Source of the DNA: Arthrobacter sp. C9C5
GTDB lineage: Bacteria > Actinomycetota > Actinomycetes > Actinomycetales > Micrococcaceae
Length of the DNA: 64,000 bases
Reading direction: 5' to 3'
Assembly (NCBI RefSeq): GCF_013359735.1
Contig: NZ_JABFMX010000019.1
Location: 1 to 64,000, forward strand
Part shown: piece by piece, positions 27,196 to 36,818 of the stretch
How positions within the stretch are numbered: the stretch's first letter is position 1
Layout of the letters: each line of letters starts with the position of its first letter
Program-made: the position numbers and the translations under genes
The notes under the pieces: generated by a model
Told to the model about the DNA's origin: nothing
The model's input: only the letters and a program-made list of their open reading frames with translations
Database searches by the model: none

Positions 27196-27693
27196 GATGT
27201 TCCCCGTCTTTCGTCCTGGCGCCGCGGTGGCGTCCCTAAAGAATAATACGGGTGCGGGTATCGGGTTCCGGCACGGGCCGCATCGTTCAGCTGTCGTCTG
27301 TGATGGCGGATCCACCTTTCTCGCGGAGGGAAGGGGTGCCGCCGGAGCCGGCGAGGCCGTTGAATCCCCCAGCGGACCCAACGACTTCGCTCCGGCGGCA
27401 ATAGACCTGGACGGGAGCGGCCACGCGTTACGGTGGCCGTCCCGCGGGCGGAGCTTGCGCCGGGGTCGGGCGCGGCAGCCGGCGTGGGCATAGCGGCAGG
27501 GACCCGCGACGTGAGGGGGCCGGACCGGACGCGAGGGGCGCTGAGACGGCGCGCCTAGGCGGAACGTTGGTGCCGGGTATCCGTTCGCGGACGGTGGTGT
27601 CCATGGGGAAATCTCCTGAATGACTGGTGGCGGGCGCACATGGCAGCCCGAAGGACCGTGCTCTGCGCAGGAAAATGGCAGAGGACGGCCCTA
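27196..27693. other. Gene-poor stretch between kinase and Pro-rich protein
   Basis: About 500 bases hold no recognisable gene, apart from the possible 58-codon ORF listed separately. I see no RNA gene, repeat or clear terminator. Confidence 0.5.
27428..27604 (-). CDS. Possible 58-aa Pro/Arg-rich ORF
   Basis: An ATG 8 bases after AGGAG opens a 58-codon frame (MDTTVRERIPGTNVPPRRAV...) ending in TAA, 90 bases downstream of the Pro-rich secreted protein gene. The ribosome site is convincing, but the composition (Pro, Arg, Ala) is what random high-GC sequence gives. No family recognised. Confidence 0.25.
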   Translation of the reverse strand: MDTTVRERIPGTNVPPRRAVSAPLASGPAPSRRGSLPLCPRRLPRPTPAQAPPAGRPP

Positions 27694-28965
27694 CTAGTCA
27701 GGAGAAGATCCGGGATCGGCGGCGACAGCAGGATGTACGTGCTGGAGCGGGCCGCTGATGGGGTCGGAGCCCATTGGGGGAATGAGGAAGAACGCGCTTG
27801 GCGTCCACGCAGCAGCGCCGGAAGGCCCGCTGGCCGTGGAACCGCTGCCGGACCCCGACCCGGGGGTCGCCGGGAGGGCAGCAGGGGCAGGCAGCCCGGT
27901 GTCGCCGCCACGGGGCCGGGGCGCGTCATTGCCGCCCGTGGGCGCCGCGGGGGCACCGTCTCCGGTTGACCGGGGGCTCGCAGGAGTTCGGCTCCCTGCG
28001 GCCAAGGCACCCGGCATACTGCCGCGGGCCGGGACTTCCGGCAGGGTCAGGGTGGAGACGTAGCCGTAGCTCGCCGCGGGGTAATCGGCCTGAAGGCCCT
28101 GCGGTTGGTCCGCAGCCGCCGGGCTTTGCTTCAGCAAAGGATCAGCGCTGGCCGGAGTGACTGCGACGGTCTTCCGTGGCGGGACAAGCGGTGCACGCCC
28201 GGCGCCGAGCTGGCCCGGGACGACCACCGGCGCCGGTATCACCGCAGGCAGGGTTGCCGGGGGCATCGTGCCGGGGGCGGATTCGCTCACTGGGGGCGTT
28301 GGCTCGGGAGCAGGCGGGACAGTCGGGAGGTCTCCGGCGCCCGTGTCGGGAGCGGTGACCGGAACAGCGGGGTCCGTAACCGGATCCGTAACCGGTGCCG
28401 GATCACTGGAAGGGGCGGGAGCAGGTTCTCCGGGCGGGTCCGGCGCGGGAGCAGGTTCTCCGGGCGGGACCGGCGCGGGAGCCGGGGAGGGCTCGGCCGG
28501 GGGACTGGCGACGGGTTCACTGACCGGTGGAACGGGGGCTGGAGTCTCAGCAACCTGGGAGGCCGGTTCGGGCTGGGCAACCGGCAACACGGGTTGCGGG
28601 ACGACAGGGGGCGCGTCGGGCTCCGCAAGCGGCACGACGGGTTGCACGACGACGGGCTCCGGGACAACCGGCAGGGGGACAGTCGGAGGCGAAACCGGCG
28701 CCGGGGCCGCGGTGACGGCGGGCGCGGTTGGAGCTGGAGCCGACGGTGCCGGGCTTACGGGTGCTATCGGGTCATCGGCTTTCGGGAATTGGATCATGGT
28801 CACGACGGCCGAACCGGGGGCGGGTGGAACCGCGCCGGAGACCCTGAGTTCGTCGGCGTTGGCCGTGGCCGCGGAGAGCGCCAGCCAGGTCAGCCCGGCT
28901 CCCAAGGCCAGCAGCCCCCGTTGCAGGAAGCGGCGCGCACGGGGACGGGTTGTTGCAGATTCCAT
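27694..28965 (-). CDS. Secreted Pro/Ala-rich protein, unknown function
   Basis: 423 aa. A signal peptide (RRFLQRGLLALGAGLTWLALSAATANA) is followed by a short folded-looking start and then about 250 residues dominated by PAP, PVP and PEP repeats. A second half is less repetitive and ends in a distinctive segment (AAAWTPSAFFLIPPMGSDP ... DPGSSPD). The ATG at 28965 is chosen because GGGGAGG lies 10 bases before it. The Pro-rich part may span the cell wall. Its location beside a surface kinase and lipoprotein is suggestive only. Confidence 0.7.
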   Translation of the reverse strand: MESATTRPRARRFLQRGLLALGAGLTWLALSAATANADELRVSGAVPPAPGSAVVTMIQFPKADDPIAPVSPAPSAPAPTAPAVTAAPAPVSPPTVPLPVVPEPVVVQPVVPLAEPDAPPVVPQPVLPVAQPEPASQVAETPAPVPPVSEPVASPPAEPSPAPAPVPPGEPAPAPDPPGEPAPAPSSDPAPVTDPVTDPAVPVTAPDTGAGDLPTVPPAPEPTPPVSESAPGTMPPATLPAVIPAPVVVPGQLGAGRAPLVPPRKTVAVTPASADPLLKQSPAAADQPQGLQADYPAASYGYVSTLTLPEVPARGSMPGALAAGSRTPASPRSTGDGAPAAPTGGNDAPRPRGGDTGLPAPAALPATPGSGSGSGSTASGPSGAAAWTPSAFFLIPPMGSDPISGPLQHVHPAVAADPGSSPD

Positions 28966-29079
28966 GCGCAACACACCTCCCCGAATCTATCGACGATTGG
29001 TCTACAGGGTAAGTCCGGGGGCCGGGGCGAGTCCATAGCCCGCGGCAAACTTGGGCCCGCAAAGCCCGGAAATCAGGGG

Positions 29080-30150
29080 TCAGCGCACGTCGTTCGGGTA
29101 GCTCACTCCCAGCTGGGCGCGGACGCCGTCGAAGAGCCGCATGGTGTTGAGGGAGTCCTCCAGCGGCATCACCGGGCTCTCGGTGAGGCCCTGCTGGATG
29201 CAGCGGGTAACCTCGCGAAGTTCGTAGCTGTAGCCGCGCCCCACAACACTGAACTGCTCGGCGCGCGGCTCCTCGAAGCCGACCCGCACGACTAGTTCCG
29301 TGGGGTTGTTGACCGAGCCCAGGCTCTGCAGGAACCCCTGGCTCCCGGCCACCGTGGCGGCGCGCGGCCCATGGGCCAGAAGCGAGGAGGTCAGCTGGGC
29401 TTGGGCCCCGTGGTGGTAGCCCAGCGTCAGCGCATTTTGGGCGTCCACGCCGTCGTCGTTGATCCAGCCGGTGGCACTGACCGTCTGCGGGAAACCCAGC
29501 GTGCCCAACGCCCACAGCAACGGATAGATGGTGATGTCCAGCAGGGCGCCGCCGCCGTCCCTCGGAGCCCACAGCCGGGAGGTGGGGGAGTAGGGGGCCG
29601 GGAAGCCCAGGTCCGCGCCGACCCACTTGACCTCGCCGATCTCGCCCGAAGCGGCGATCTCGAAGGCCCGCTGCATGCTGGGCAGGAACCGGCTCCACAT
29701 CGCTTCCATCAGGAACAGGCCCTTGTCCCTCGCCAGCTCCACGAGCTCGGCGGCCTCCCGGGCGTTGACGGTGAGGGCTTTCTCGCACAGCACATGCTTG
29801 CCGGCCCGCAGCGCCGCCAACGCGATTTCGTGGTGGTGGGCGTGCGGCGTGGCGACATATACGACGTCGACGGCGTCATTGGCCAGCAGCCGTTCATAGC
29901 CCGCCACGCCGTCGTGGTCCCCGTAAGCCCGGGCAAAGCCATAGTCGGCCGCGAAGGCATCGGCCGCTGCCTGGCTGCGCGAGCTCACCGCGTAGAGCTC
30001 CGCGTCCGGGAGGAGTTCGAGGTCCCGGGTGACGGCGGCGGCGATCCCGCCGGTGGCGACCACACCCCACCGCAGCCGGGCGCCGGTGGCCGTCCGCGGA
30101 TCCTGGTCGGGTTGGCTGAACAGCCACGGCTTCGCAATAAGGGCAGACAT
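29080..30150 (-). CDS. Gfo/Idh/MocA family oxidoreductase
   Basis: 356-aa NAD(P)-dependent sugar-type dehydrogenase. The Rossmann segment is RWGVVATGGIAAAVTRDL (about 28-45). VVYVATPHAHHHEIALAAL and HVLCEKALTVN follow; the usual EKP is EKA, but the catalytic Lys is retained. The C-terminal domain contains WAPRDGGGALLDITIYPL, with GGGALLDIT the family's typical loop. Probably acts on a sugar or polyol. The ATG lacks a strong ribosome site. It stands alone. Confidence 0.88.
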   Translation of the reverse strand: MSALIAKPWLFSQPDQDPRTATGARLRWGVVATGGIAAAVTRDLELLPDAELYAVSSRSQAAADAFAADYGFARAYGDHDGVAGYERLLANDAVDVVYVATPHAHHHEIALAALRAGKHVLCEKALTVNAREAAELVELARDKGLFLMEAMWSRFLPSMQRAFEIAASGEIGEVKWVGADLGFPAPYSPTSRLWAPRDGGGALLDITIYPLLWALGTLGFPQTVSATGWINDDGVDAQNALTLGYHHGAQAQLTSSLLAHGPRAATVAGSQGFLQSLGSVNNPTELVVRVGFEEPRAEQFSVVGRGYSYELREVTRCIQQGLTESPVMPLEDSLNTMRLFDGVRAQLGVSYPNDVR

Positions 30151-30170
30151 GCTGCCATCTTCTCACCCGT

Positions 30171-30266
30171 CTGCGGGAGGGATGCGTCTTTGGTGGCGCG
30201 AGCTGCGGGAGGTATGCGTCTTTGGTGGTGAAAGCTGCGGGAGGATCGGACGGGATCCGCCCGCAG
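30171..30266. repeat. 32-bp tandem repeat ending in a hairpin
   Basis: CTGCGGGAGG starts at 30171, 30203 and 30235 (period 32). The first two units continue with near-identical ATGCGTCTTTGGTGG. The third begins a hairpin instead: CTGCGGGAGGATC pairs with GGATCCGCCCGCAG with one mismatch. The hairpin lies just after the ABC ATPase gene on the minus strand and could terminate it. Confidence 0.75.
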
Positions 30267-30274
30267 CGCCTTGG

Positions 30275-30982
30275 CTAGCCCGGAAGTGACGCAGCAGCGC
30301 GGTTCCGCGCGGTCTCCTCGGTGAGCCGGCCCTGCTGGAGACGGAAGCGCCGATCCGTCTTGTTAGCCAAAGCGCGGTCGTGGGTGACGACGAGGATGGT
30401 CGTGTTGTAGTCCCGGCTCAAGGCGCTGAGCAGCTCGATGATGTGCTCGCCGGTCTGCTCGTCCAGGTTGCCGGTGGGTTCGTCGGCCAGGATCAGCTTG
30501 GGCTCGTTGGCCAGCGCCCGGGCGATGGCAACCCGCTGCTGCTCGCCGCCGGAGAGCCGGTTGATCCGCCGCACGTGCTTTTCCGGGCCCAGCTGCACCT
30601 GCTCCAGGAGCTGCCTGGCGCGTTCGGCCCGCGCAGCCTTGCGGATGCCGGCAAACTCCATCGGCAGCATCACGTTGTCCACGGCAGACAGGTTGGGGAT
30701 GAGGTTGAACTGCTGGAAGACGAAACCGATGTCCCGGCGCCGGTACCGCGTCAGCTGCCCGTCGGGCATGCCGGCCAGGCTTACGCCGTCGACCAGCACG
30801 TCGCCGCTGGTGGGCTTGTCGAGGGCTCCGAGCAGGGACAGCAGGGTGCTCTTGCCGCTGCCGCTTTTGCCCACGATCGAGGCGAGGGTGCCTTGTTCGA
30901 GTTCGAAGCTCACGTCGTTGACCGGCTTGATGGTGCGGTCGCCGGACTTGAAGGTGCGGACCAGGTTCTTGACTTCGATCAT
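30275..30982 (-). CDS. MacB-type ABC transporter ATP-binding protein
   Basis: 235-aa ATPase of the MacB/LolD class. Walker A is GKSGSGKST (about 38-46), the Q-loop lies in [11 protein letters not shown], the signature is LSGGEQQR, Walker B is LILADEPTG and the switch His lies in VVTHD. It should power the MacB-like permease encoded immediately upstream; GAGGAG precedes its ATG and the two genes are 2 bases apart. Such pairs export peptides, lipoproteins or antibiotics, or act in envelope stress. Substrate unknown. Confidence 0.92.
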   Translation of the reverse strand: MIEVKNLVRTFKSGDRTIKPVNDVSFELEQGTLASIVGKSGSGKSTLLSLLGALDKPTSGDVLVDGVSLAGMPDGQLTRYRRRDIGFVFQQFNLIPNLSAVDNVMLPMEFAGIRKAARAERARQLLEQVQLGPEKHVRRINRLSGGEQQRVAIARALANEPKLILADEPTGNLDEQTGEHIIELLSALSRDYNTTILVVTHDRALANKTDRRFRLQQGRLTEETARNRAAASLPG

Positions 30983-30984
30983 GG

Positions 30985-32442
30985 CTATTCTCCTCGGAGG
31001 ACTTCGATGGGACGGATGCGGGCCGTGAGCAGCGCCGGGACGAGGGCGCCGATGATGGCGACGCCGAACACCGCGGCGATGCCCGCGGCGATGACGCCGG
31101 GCGAGGCGCTCGCGGTGACGGAGGTCAGCAGCTGGTTGGCACCGCCGAGTGGGTTCCCTTCGGGGAAGCCGCCGGGGAAGCCGCCGGGGAAGCCGCCGGG
31201 CCCGCCGCGCCGTCCGGTGGCTGCCGCGGTGGTGCTGTTGGAGCTGATCAGGGCCGAGGCGATGCCGCCGCTGGCGAAGGAGGCGACGGCGGCACCCACC
31301 GCGCTGCCCAGCGCCACCAGCACCAGGGCCTCAAGCACGAACTGCAACCCGATGGTGCGGTTGGGGGCGCCGATGGCCTTCAGCACGCCGATTTCGCGGC
31401 GGCGCTCGCGGACCAGCATGACCATGATCAGCAGGATGATCAGGCCGGCGGTGGCCAGGGCGGCGGCAAAGGCGATGAAGGAAATGTTCTTGACGCTGTC
31501 CAGCGAACTCACCGCGGTCTGCAGGTTCCGCTGACCCTGGCTGACGTCGGCCTTGTCGGTGCCGAGGGCGGTCTGCAGGGCGGTCTTCGCGGCGTCGACG
31601 TTCTCCATGCTGTTGACCGTGACGATCATGGAGGACAGCTCGCCCGGCAGTGCGGCGAGGCTCTGGGCCGTCGGCAAGGTCAGGTAGAGGGCATTGTTGC
31701 CGAAGGCGGTCCCGGCGTCGAACAGCCCTTTGACCGTGAAGGTCTTGTCTCCGATGGTGAACGTGGAGCCGACCTTGAGGTTGTTCTTCTCGGCCAAGGT
31801 GATGCCGAGCAGCGCGCCGGCGGATGAGGCGGTGTAGTTGCCCAGGCCTGTGCCCTGGGTCAGTTGGAGGGCCTTGCCGCTCGAATCCACCTCGGCGCCG
31901 ATGCCCGTCGCGGTCACCGGCAGCGAGAACGCCGGCGCGGACTGGCTGGTGCTCCCGGTGCCGCCTGTAGTGCCCGAGGACTGGTTGCGGTTGCCGAGTG
32001 TGCCGGCGTCGATCGCGGCCCTCAGGCTCGTCGTGACGGAGGTGGCCGACTGGCCGCCAGGAAGGCCCGGGCCGCCCTGTCCGCCGGGTCCCGCCTGGCC
32101 GGTTTGCGATGCGGCAGCCTCGGCTGCCGCTGCGGCGGCATTGCGGAGCCGCAGCGCCTTGGTGCCGACGACGCTGCTCACGTTGGGCACCTTGGCTGCG
32201 GTGGCAGCCTGCGCGGCGGTCAAGGGCTCGCCGCCGCCTTCGAAGCCCTGGCCGCCGGCCGGATTGACGGTCAGGACTGTGCCCACCGACGCGTTCAGTT
32301 CGGCGACCTTGCCGGTGACGGCCTGGTTGGCCACGAGCATGGACAGCGCAAGGCCGATGGCCACGGCGAGGACGGCCACGACGGCGGCGGTCCTGACCCT
32401 GTTTCGAAAGGCGTTGCCTACACTCCGGGCAAGGACGCTCAC
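30985..32442 (-). CDS. MacB/FtsX-type ABC transporter permease
   Basis: 485-aa permease. One N-terminal helix ([20 protein letters not shown], about 20-40) is followed by a large extracytoplasmic MacB-PCD domain with Gly/Gln/Pro-rich low-complexity loops. The last 180 residues form the FtsX domain with three helices. [12 protein letters not shown] insert lies before the final helix. The GTG at 32442 is used because AGGAG precedes it by 4 bases. It forms an operon with the ATPase gene. Confidence 0.88.
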   Translation of the reverse strand: MSVLARSVGNAFRNRVRTAAVVAVLAVAIGLALSMLVANQAVTGKVAELNASVGTVLTVNPAGGQGFEGGGEPLTAAQAATAAKVPNVSSVVGTKALRLRNAAAAAAEAAASQTGQAGPGGQGGPGLPGGQSATSVTTSLRAAIDAGTLGNRNQSSGTTGGTGSTSQSAPAFSLPVTATGIGAEVDSSGKALQLTQGTGLGNYTASSAGALLGITLAEKNNLKVGSTFTIGDKTFTVKGLFDAGTAFGNNALYLTLPTAQSLAALPGELSSMIVTVNSMENVDAAKTALQTALGTDKADVSQGQRNLQTAVSSLDSVKNISFIAFAAALATAGLIILLIMVMLVRERRREIGVLKAIGAPNRTIGLQFVLEALVLVALGSAVGAAVASFASGGIASALISSNSTTAAATGRRGGPGGFPGGFPGGFPEGNPLGGANQLLTSVTASASPGVIAAGIAAVFGVAIIGALVPALLTARIRPIEVLRGE

Positions 32443-32595
32443 GGTACTCCTAGGGATCTGGCGCCGGACGGATTGGCCGGCGGCTGCTCCCACACTGGTA
32501 CGGGCTGCTGTGCGGACGTCGGGGCAATGCTGTGGATCCGCTGTGAAGGTGTGGGCCGCCGTCGGGCGCGACCCGCATCCGCGGGACCGGAGCAC

Positions 32596-32641
32596 AAAAA
32601 GGCCCCGGCCCTCCCTTGCGGGAGAGCCGGGGCCCGGTTTT
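32596..32641 (-). terminator. Terminator of the sugar-transport operon
   Basis: GGCCCCGGCCCTCCC pairs with GGGAGAGCCGGGGCC (one mismatch, TTGC loop). Five A's on the left flank give a T run to minus-strand transcripts leaving the sugar-binding protein gene, and TTTT on the right allows some bidirectional use. Confidence 0.85.
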
Positions 32642-32652
32642 AGAGCGTCAGA

Positions 32653-33753
32653 CTACTTGGTCAGCGGTCCGAGTACCGGATCGTCGACGTAGGCCGTCTT
32701 GACGTTTTCCTTGGTCACGATGACCGGCTCCAGCAGGTAGGCCGGGACGGTCTTGACCTTGTTGTTGTAGGACTTGTCGTCGTTGATCTCAGGCGTCTTG
32801 CCGGCCTGGATGTCCTTGACCATGGTGATCGCGTGCTCGACGAGCTTGCGGGTGTCCTTGTTGATGGTGGAGTACTGCTCACCGGCCATGATCGACTTCA
32901 CGGACTCAACTTCCGAGTCCTGGCCGGTGATGATCGGCAGCGGCTTGCCGGCGGCCTTGACCGAGGTCAGGACCGCGCGGGCCAGCGTGTCGTTCGGGGA
33001 CAGCACGCCGTCCAGGGAGGCGCTGCCGTAGCTGCCGGCCAGCAGGGTGTCGGCACGACGCTGGGCGTTCTCAGCCTTCCAGCCCTGGGTAACGGCCTGT
33101 TCGAAGGTCTTCTGGCCCGACTTGACCACGAGGGTGCCGTCGTCGATCTTCGGCTGGAGCACCTTCATGGCGCCGTCGAAGAAGACCTTCGCGTTGGCGT
33201 CATCGGGGGAACCGGCGAACAGTTCGATGTTGTACGGGCCCGAGGGCTTCTTGGCCTTCATGCCGTCCAGCAGCGCCTGGCCCTGCAGCTCGCCAACCTT
33301 GAAGTTGTCGTATGCCACGTAGTAGTCCACGTTCGGGGTGTTCAGGAGCAGACGGTCGTACGCGATGATGGTGGCGCCGGCGTCCTTGGCCTGCTTGAGC
33401 TGGGTACCCAGCTGGGCGCCGTCGATGGCACCCACGATGATGACCTTGGCACCCTTGGTGACCATGGCGCTGATCTGGTTCTGCTGTTCCGAGACGCCGC
33501 CGTTGGCGAACTGCACATCTGCCTTGAAACCGGCACCCTTGAGGCCGTCGTTGAACAGCTTCTCTGCCAGCACCCAGTTTTCACTGGTCTTCTGGGGAAG
33601 CGCGACGCCGATCGAGGAGTCCTTGGGGAACGCCTCGGCGCCGCTGCTCGCGCCACCGGAAGTTCCGCTGTCGGAACGGCCGCAGGCTGTCAGCGCCAGT
33701 GCCGCAATAGCAGCGATCGCTGCTGCCTTTCCTGCTTTACCAATCATTTGCAT
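32653..33753 (-). CDS. chvE: ChvE-type multiple-sugar-binding lipoprotein
   Basis: 366-aa solute-binding lipoprotein for a monosaccharide ABC importer. The N-terminus has a hydrophobic stretch and lipobox ALTACG (Cys near residue 24). A long Ser/Gly linker leads to a periplasmic-binding fold with GVALPQKTSENW, AKVIIVGAIDGAQL, IAYDRLLLNTPNVDYYVAYDN and PIITGQDSEVES, all typical of ChvE/XylF-like proteins. An earlier in-frame GTG at 33765 is possible; neither start has a strong ribosome site. Last gene of the mmsA-mmsB-chvE operon. Confidence 0.9.
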   Translation of the reverse strand: MQMIGKAGKAAAIAAIAALALTACGRSDSGTSGGASSGAEAFPKDSSIGVALPQKTSENWVLAEKLFNDGLKGAGFKADVQFANGGVSEQQNQISAMVTKGAKVIIVGAIDGAQLGTQLKQAKDAGATIIAYDRLLLNTPNVDYYVAYDNFKVGELQGQALLDGMKAKKPSGPYNIELFAGSPDDANAKVFFDGAMKVLQPKIDDGTLVVKSGQKTFEQAVTQGWKAENAQRRADTLLAGSYGSASLDGVLSPNDTLARAVLTSVKAAGKPLPIITGQDSEVESVKSIMAGEQYSTINKDTRKLVEHAITMVKDIQAGKTPEINDDKSYNNKVKTVPAYLLEPVIVTKENVKTAYVDDPVLGPLTK

Positions 33754-33817
33754 TGCTTGGTTCACTTTCTATAGATGGTGTTCGGAGAATCAGGGGTATC
33801 GGGGGCTTGGAAACCGA

Positions 33818-35086
33818 TCAGGCTTCCTTGGCAATGACCTCTTTGGTGGAGGTGGTCTCGTCGGGCTTGATCTCGTTGCCGCGGCCGAAGTTCTTCATCA
33901 TCATGCCGATGATCGACCGCTTGCCCTGGGACTTGTTGTAGACGTCGAAGGCGACGGCGATCAGGAGCACGAGGCCCTTGATGATCTGGGTGAGGTCGGC
34001 GCCGACGCCGAGCAGCTGCAGGCCGTTGTTCAGCACGGCCATCACGAGGCCACCGACGATCGAGCCGATCACGGTGCCGACGCCGCCGGTCACCGCGGCG
34101 CCGCCGATGAAGACGGCGGCGATCGCGTCAAGTTCCCAGCCGACGCCGTCGAACGGGCCCGAGGCGGTGGAGCGGCCGACGAAGATCATGCCGGCGAGGC
34201 CGGCCAGGATGGACATGTTCATCATGACCAGGAAGTTGACCTTCTTGGACTGCACGCCGGACAGCTCGGCCGCGTGGCGGTTACCGCCGACGGCGTAGAC
34301 GTGGCGGCCGACGATGGTCTTGGAGGAAATGAAGCCATAGACCAGGACCAGGACGGCGAGGATCAGGCCCGGGATCGGGAACGAGGTGCCCGGGCGGCCG
34401 GTCGCGAACAGGTACGTCGCGTAGAGGATGGCGCCGCAGATCAGGACGAGCTTGGTGACGGTCACCCAGGCTTCGGGCACCTCGGCGCCCAGGGACTTGG
34501 CCTTCCGGCGGGAGCGGATCTCGCTGACGATGACGAACGCCACACCGGCCAGGCCCAGCAGCAGGGTCAGGTTGTTGTAGCCGGTGACGGGCCCGAATTC
34601 AGGCAGGTAGCCGGAACCGATGTACTGGAAGTCGGCGGGGACCGGGATGGTGTTGGACTTGCCGACAAACTGGTTGAAGCCGCGGAAGAGCAGCATGCCG
34701 GCCAGGGTGACGATGAAGGCCGGGATGCCGACGTAGGCGGTCCAGAAGCCTTGCCAGGCGCCGATCAGGACGCCGAGCAGCAGGCCGAACAGGATGCCGA
34801 GGTACCACGGGATGCCCCAGTCCTGGATCATCAGGGCGACGCTGACGCCGACGAACGCCGCGACCGATCCCACCGAGAGGTCGATGTGGCCGGCGATGAT
34901 CACCAGCACCATGCCGATCGCGAGGATCAGGATGTAGGAGTTGCCGTTGAAGAGGTTGATCACGTTGCCCGGGGTGAGGGTGTTGCCCCCGGTGGCGATC
35001 TGGAAGAAGACGATCAGTGCAACCAGGGCGAAGATCATGCCGAATTGGCGGGTATTGCCGCCAAAGAGCTTCTTGAGCGCGTTCAT
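33818..35086 (-). CDS. mmsB: Multiple-sugar ABC transporter permease
   Basis: 422-aa permease of the ribose/xylose (CUT2) family, GguB/MmsB branch. About ten helices are visible. The family loop GHIDLSVGSVAAF lies near residue 65, and AGLAGMIFVGR plus the ATPase-contact region GGNRHAAELSGV lie in the second half. A short charged C-terminus ends in STKEVIAKEA. AAGGA precedes the ATG by 8 bases. It sits 45 bases after the ATPase gene. Confidence 0.93.
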   Translation of the reverse strand: MNALKKLFGGNTRQFGMIFALVALIVFFQIATGGNTLTPGNVINLFNGNSYILILAIGMVLVIIAGHIDLSVGSVAAFVGVSVALMIQDWGIPWYLGILFGLLLGVLIGAWQGFWTAYVGIPAFIVTLAGMLLFRGFNQFVGKSNTIPVPADFQYIGSGYLPEFGPVTGYNNLTLLLGLAGVAFVIVSEIRSRRKAKSLGAEVPEAWVTVTKLVLICGAILYATYLFATGRPGTSFPIPGLILAVLVLVYGFISSKTIVGRHVYAVGGNRHAAELSGVQSKKVNFLVMMNMSILAGLAGMIFVGRSTASGPFDGVGWELDAIAAVFIGGAAVTGGVGTVIGSIVGGLVMAVLNNGLQLLGVGADLTQIIKGLVLLIAVAFDVYNKSQGKRSIIGMMMKNFGRGNEIKPDETTSTKEVIAKEA

Positions 35087-35131
35087 TTTGTCAGTCCTTG
35101 TTGTCCGGAATGTTCTGGATGGTCCAGAGGG

Positions 35132-36688
35132 TCAGGCAGTCTTGCGGGCGGAAGTCATGAGTTTCATGAGGCTTTCCTGGCTGGCTTCCTCTTTGTTCAG
35201 CACGCCGGTGATGGCGCCTTCGAAGATGGTGTAAATGCGATCGGAGAGCCCCAGCAGTTCAGGAAGCTCCGAGGAGATCACGATGACGCCCTTGCCCTGG
35301 TTGGCCAGTTGCTGGATGATCCCGTAAATCTCGTACTTGGCGCCGACGTCGATCCCTCGGGTCGGCTCGTCCAGGATCAGCAGGTCCGGGTCGGTGAACA
35401 TCCACTTCGCCAGCACCACCTTTTGCTGGTTGCCGCCGGACAACTTGGCGACGCCTTCCTCCACGGACGGCGTCTTGGTGCGCAGCGACTTGCGGTACTG
35501 CTCGGCGACGGTGAATTCCTTGTCGGCGTCGACGACGTTGTGCTTGCTGATCTTCTTCAGCGCCGCCGAGACCGTGGTGGCCTTGATGTCGTCCAGCAGG
35601 TTCAGCCCGAGGGACTTGCGGTCCTCCGTGACGTAGCCGAGGCCGGCGTCGATCGCCTGCTTGACGGTCTTGAGGTGCAGTTCCTTGCCGTCCTTGTAGA
35701 CCTGGCCGGAGATGAAGCGGCCGTAGGAGCGGCCGAACAGGGACCGGGCGAGCTCGGTGCGTCCGGCACCCATCAGGCCGGCGAAGCCGACGATCTCGCC
35801 GCGGCGTACGAAGAAGTTGGAGTTCTTGCAGACCAGGCGGTCCTGGATCTGCGGGTGCCCCACGTTCCAGTTCTTGACCTCGAAGAACGTCTCGCCGATC
35901 TTGGGTTCGTGCTCCGGGAACCGGGATTCCAGGGTCCGGCCCACCATGCCCTTGATGATGCGGTCTTCGTCGACGCCGTCAGCCTTGACGTCGAGGGTCT
36001 CGATCGACTTGCCGTCGCGGATAATCGTGATGGAGTCGGCGATCTGCTCGATCTCGTTGAGCTTGTGCGAAATGATGATCGAGGTGATGCCCCGGCCCTT
36101 CAGGCCCAGGATCAGATCCAGCAGGTGCTGGGAGTCGGATTCGTTCAGGGCCGCGGTGGGCTCATCCAGGATGAGGAGCTTGACCTTCTTGTTCAGCGCC
36201 TTGGCGATCTCGACCAGCTGCTGCTTGCCGACGCCGATTTCCTTGACCGGGGTGTCCGGGTCCTCGCGGAGCCCAACCCGGGCCAGCAGTTCGGTGGAGC
36301 GGATCCGTGCCTCGGCCCAGTCGATCACCCCGCGCCTGGTCGGCTCGTTGCCCAGGAAGATGTTCTCCATGATGGAGAGTTCCGGGATGAGGGCCAGCTC
36401 CTGGTGGATGATCACGATGCCGGCGTGCTCGCTGGCCCGGATGTCCTTGAACTGCTGGACTTCGCTCTGGTAAACGATGTCGCCGGTGTAGCTGCCGTAG
36501 GGGTAAACGCCCGAGAGCACCTTCATGAGGGTGGATTTTCCGGCGCCGTTTTCGCCGCAGATGGCGTGGATTTCGCCGGCCTTCACCCGCAGATTCACCT
36601 CGGCCAATGCTTTAACGCCGGGGAATTCTTTGGTGATGGAGCGCATCTCGAGAATTATCGGATCGCTGTGCGTGTTGAGGGACGTCAT
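35132..36688 (-). CDS. mmsA: Multiple-sugar ABC transporter ATP-binding protein
   Basis: 518-aa tandem ATPase (two ABC domains, about 10-245 and 260-505) of the CUT2 sugar importer class, GguA/MmsA branch. The first domain has intact Walker [13 protein letters not shown] and DEPTAAL. The second has the degenerate Walker A ([11 protein letters not shown]) usual in this class, LSGGNQQKV and [10 protein letters not shown]. First gene of the operon; its promoter overlaps a candidate ROK operator. Confidence 0.93.
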   Translation of the reverse strand: MTSLNTHSDPIILEMRSITKEFPGVKALAEVNLRVKAGEIHAICGENGAGKSTLMKVLSGVYPYGSYTGDIVYQSEVQQFKDIRASEHAGIVIIHQELALIPELSIMENIFLGNEPTRRGVIDWAEARIRSTELLARVGLREDPDTPVKEIGVGKQQLVEIAKALNKKVKLLILDEPTAALNESDSQHLLDLILGLKGRGITSIIISHKLNEIEQIADSITIIRDGKSIETLDVKADGVDEDRIIKGMVGRTLESRFPEHEPKIGETFFEVKNWNVGHPQIQDRLVCKNSNFFVRRGEIVGFAGLMGAGRTELARSLFGRSYGRFISGQVYKDGKELHLKTVKQAIDAGLGYVTEDRKSLGLNLLDDIKATTVSAALKKISKHNVVDADKEFTVAEQYRKSLRTKTPSVEEGVAKLSGGNQQKVVLAKWMFTDPDLLILDEPTRGIDVGAKYEIYGIIQQLANQGKGVIVISSELPELLGLSDRIYTIFEGAITGVLNKEEASQESLMKLMTSARKTA

Positions 36689-36757
36689 CTGCCCTTACGC
36701 CTCCAATGCATGACTTCGTTGTCCGCCCCTGCAAACCGCAGGGCCGTCTGATGGAAA

Positions 36758-36786
36758 AGTAAACTGGATCACGCCGTTGTCGTCAA
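36758..36786 (-). promoter_or_regulatory. Promoter of the mmsA-mmsB-chvE operon
   Basis: On the minus strand TTGACG and TTTACT are exactly 17 bases apart, placing the start about 60 bases before the mmsA ATG. The -35 box lies inside the candidate operator. Confidence 0.6.
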
Positions 36787-36797
36787 GTCTTTAACGC
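36782..36797. promoter_or_regulatory. Candidate ROK operator upstream of mmsA
   Basis: GTCAAGTCTTTAACGC matches 13 of 16 bases of the site at 38041-38056 before the ROK gene. It has the TTAA/TTGAC half-site look of known ROK-family operators and overlaps the -35 box. Confidence 0.5.
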
Positions 36798-36818
36798 AAC
36801 GGGTGGGTAACGGCTGCT

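Noticed and set aside
33338-36751. An open frame of 1137 codons on the plus strand across the sugar transporter genes
   Set aside because: It is the reverse-strand shadow of mmsB and mmsA in very GC-rich DNA. Its translation is His/Asp/Gly/Val-rich without domains, and the minus-strand genes have clear motifs and ribosome sites.
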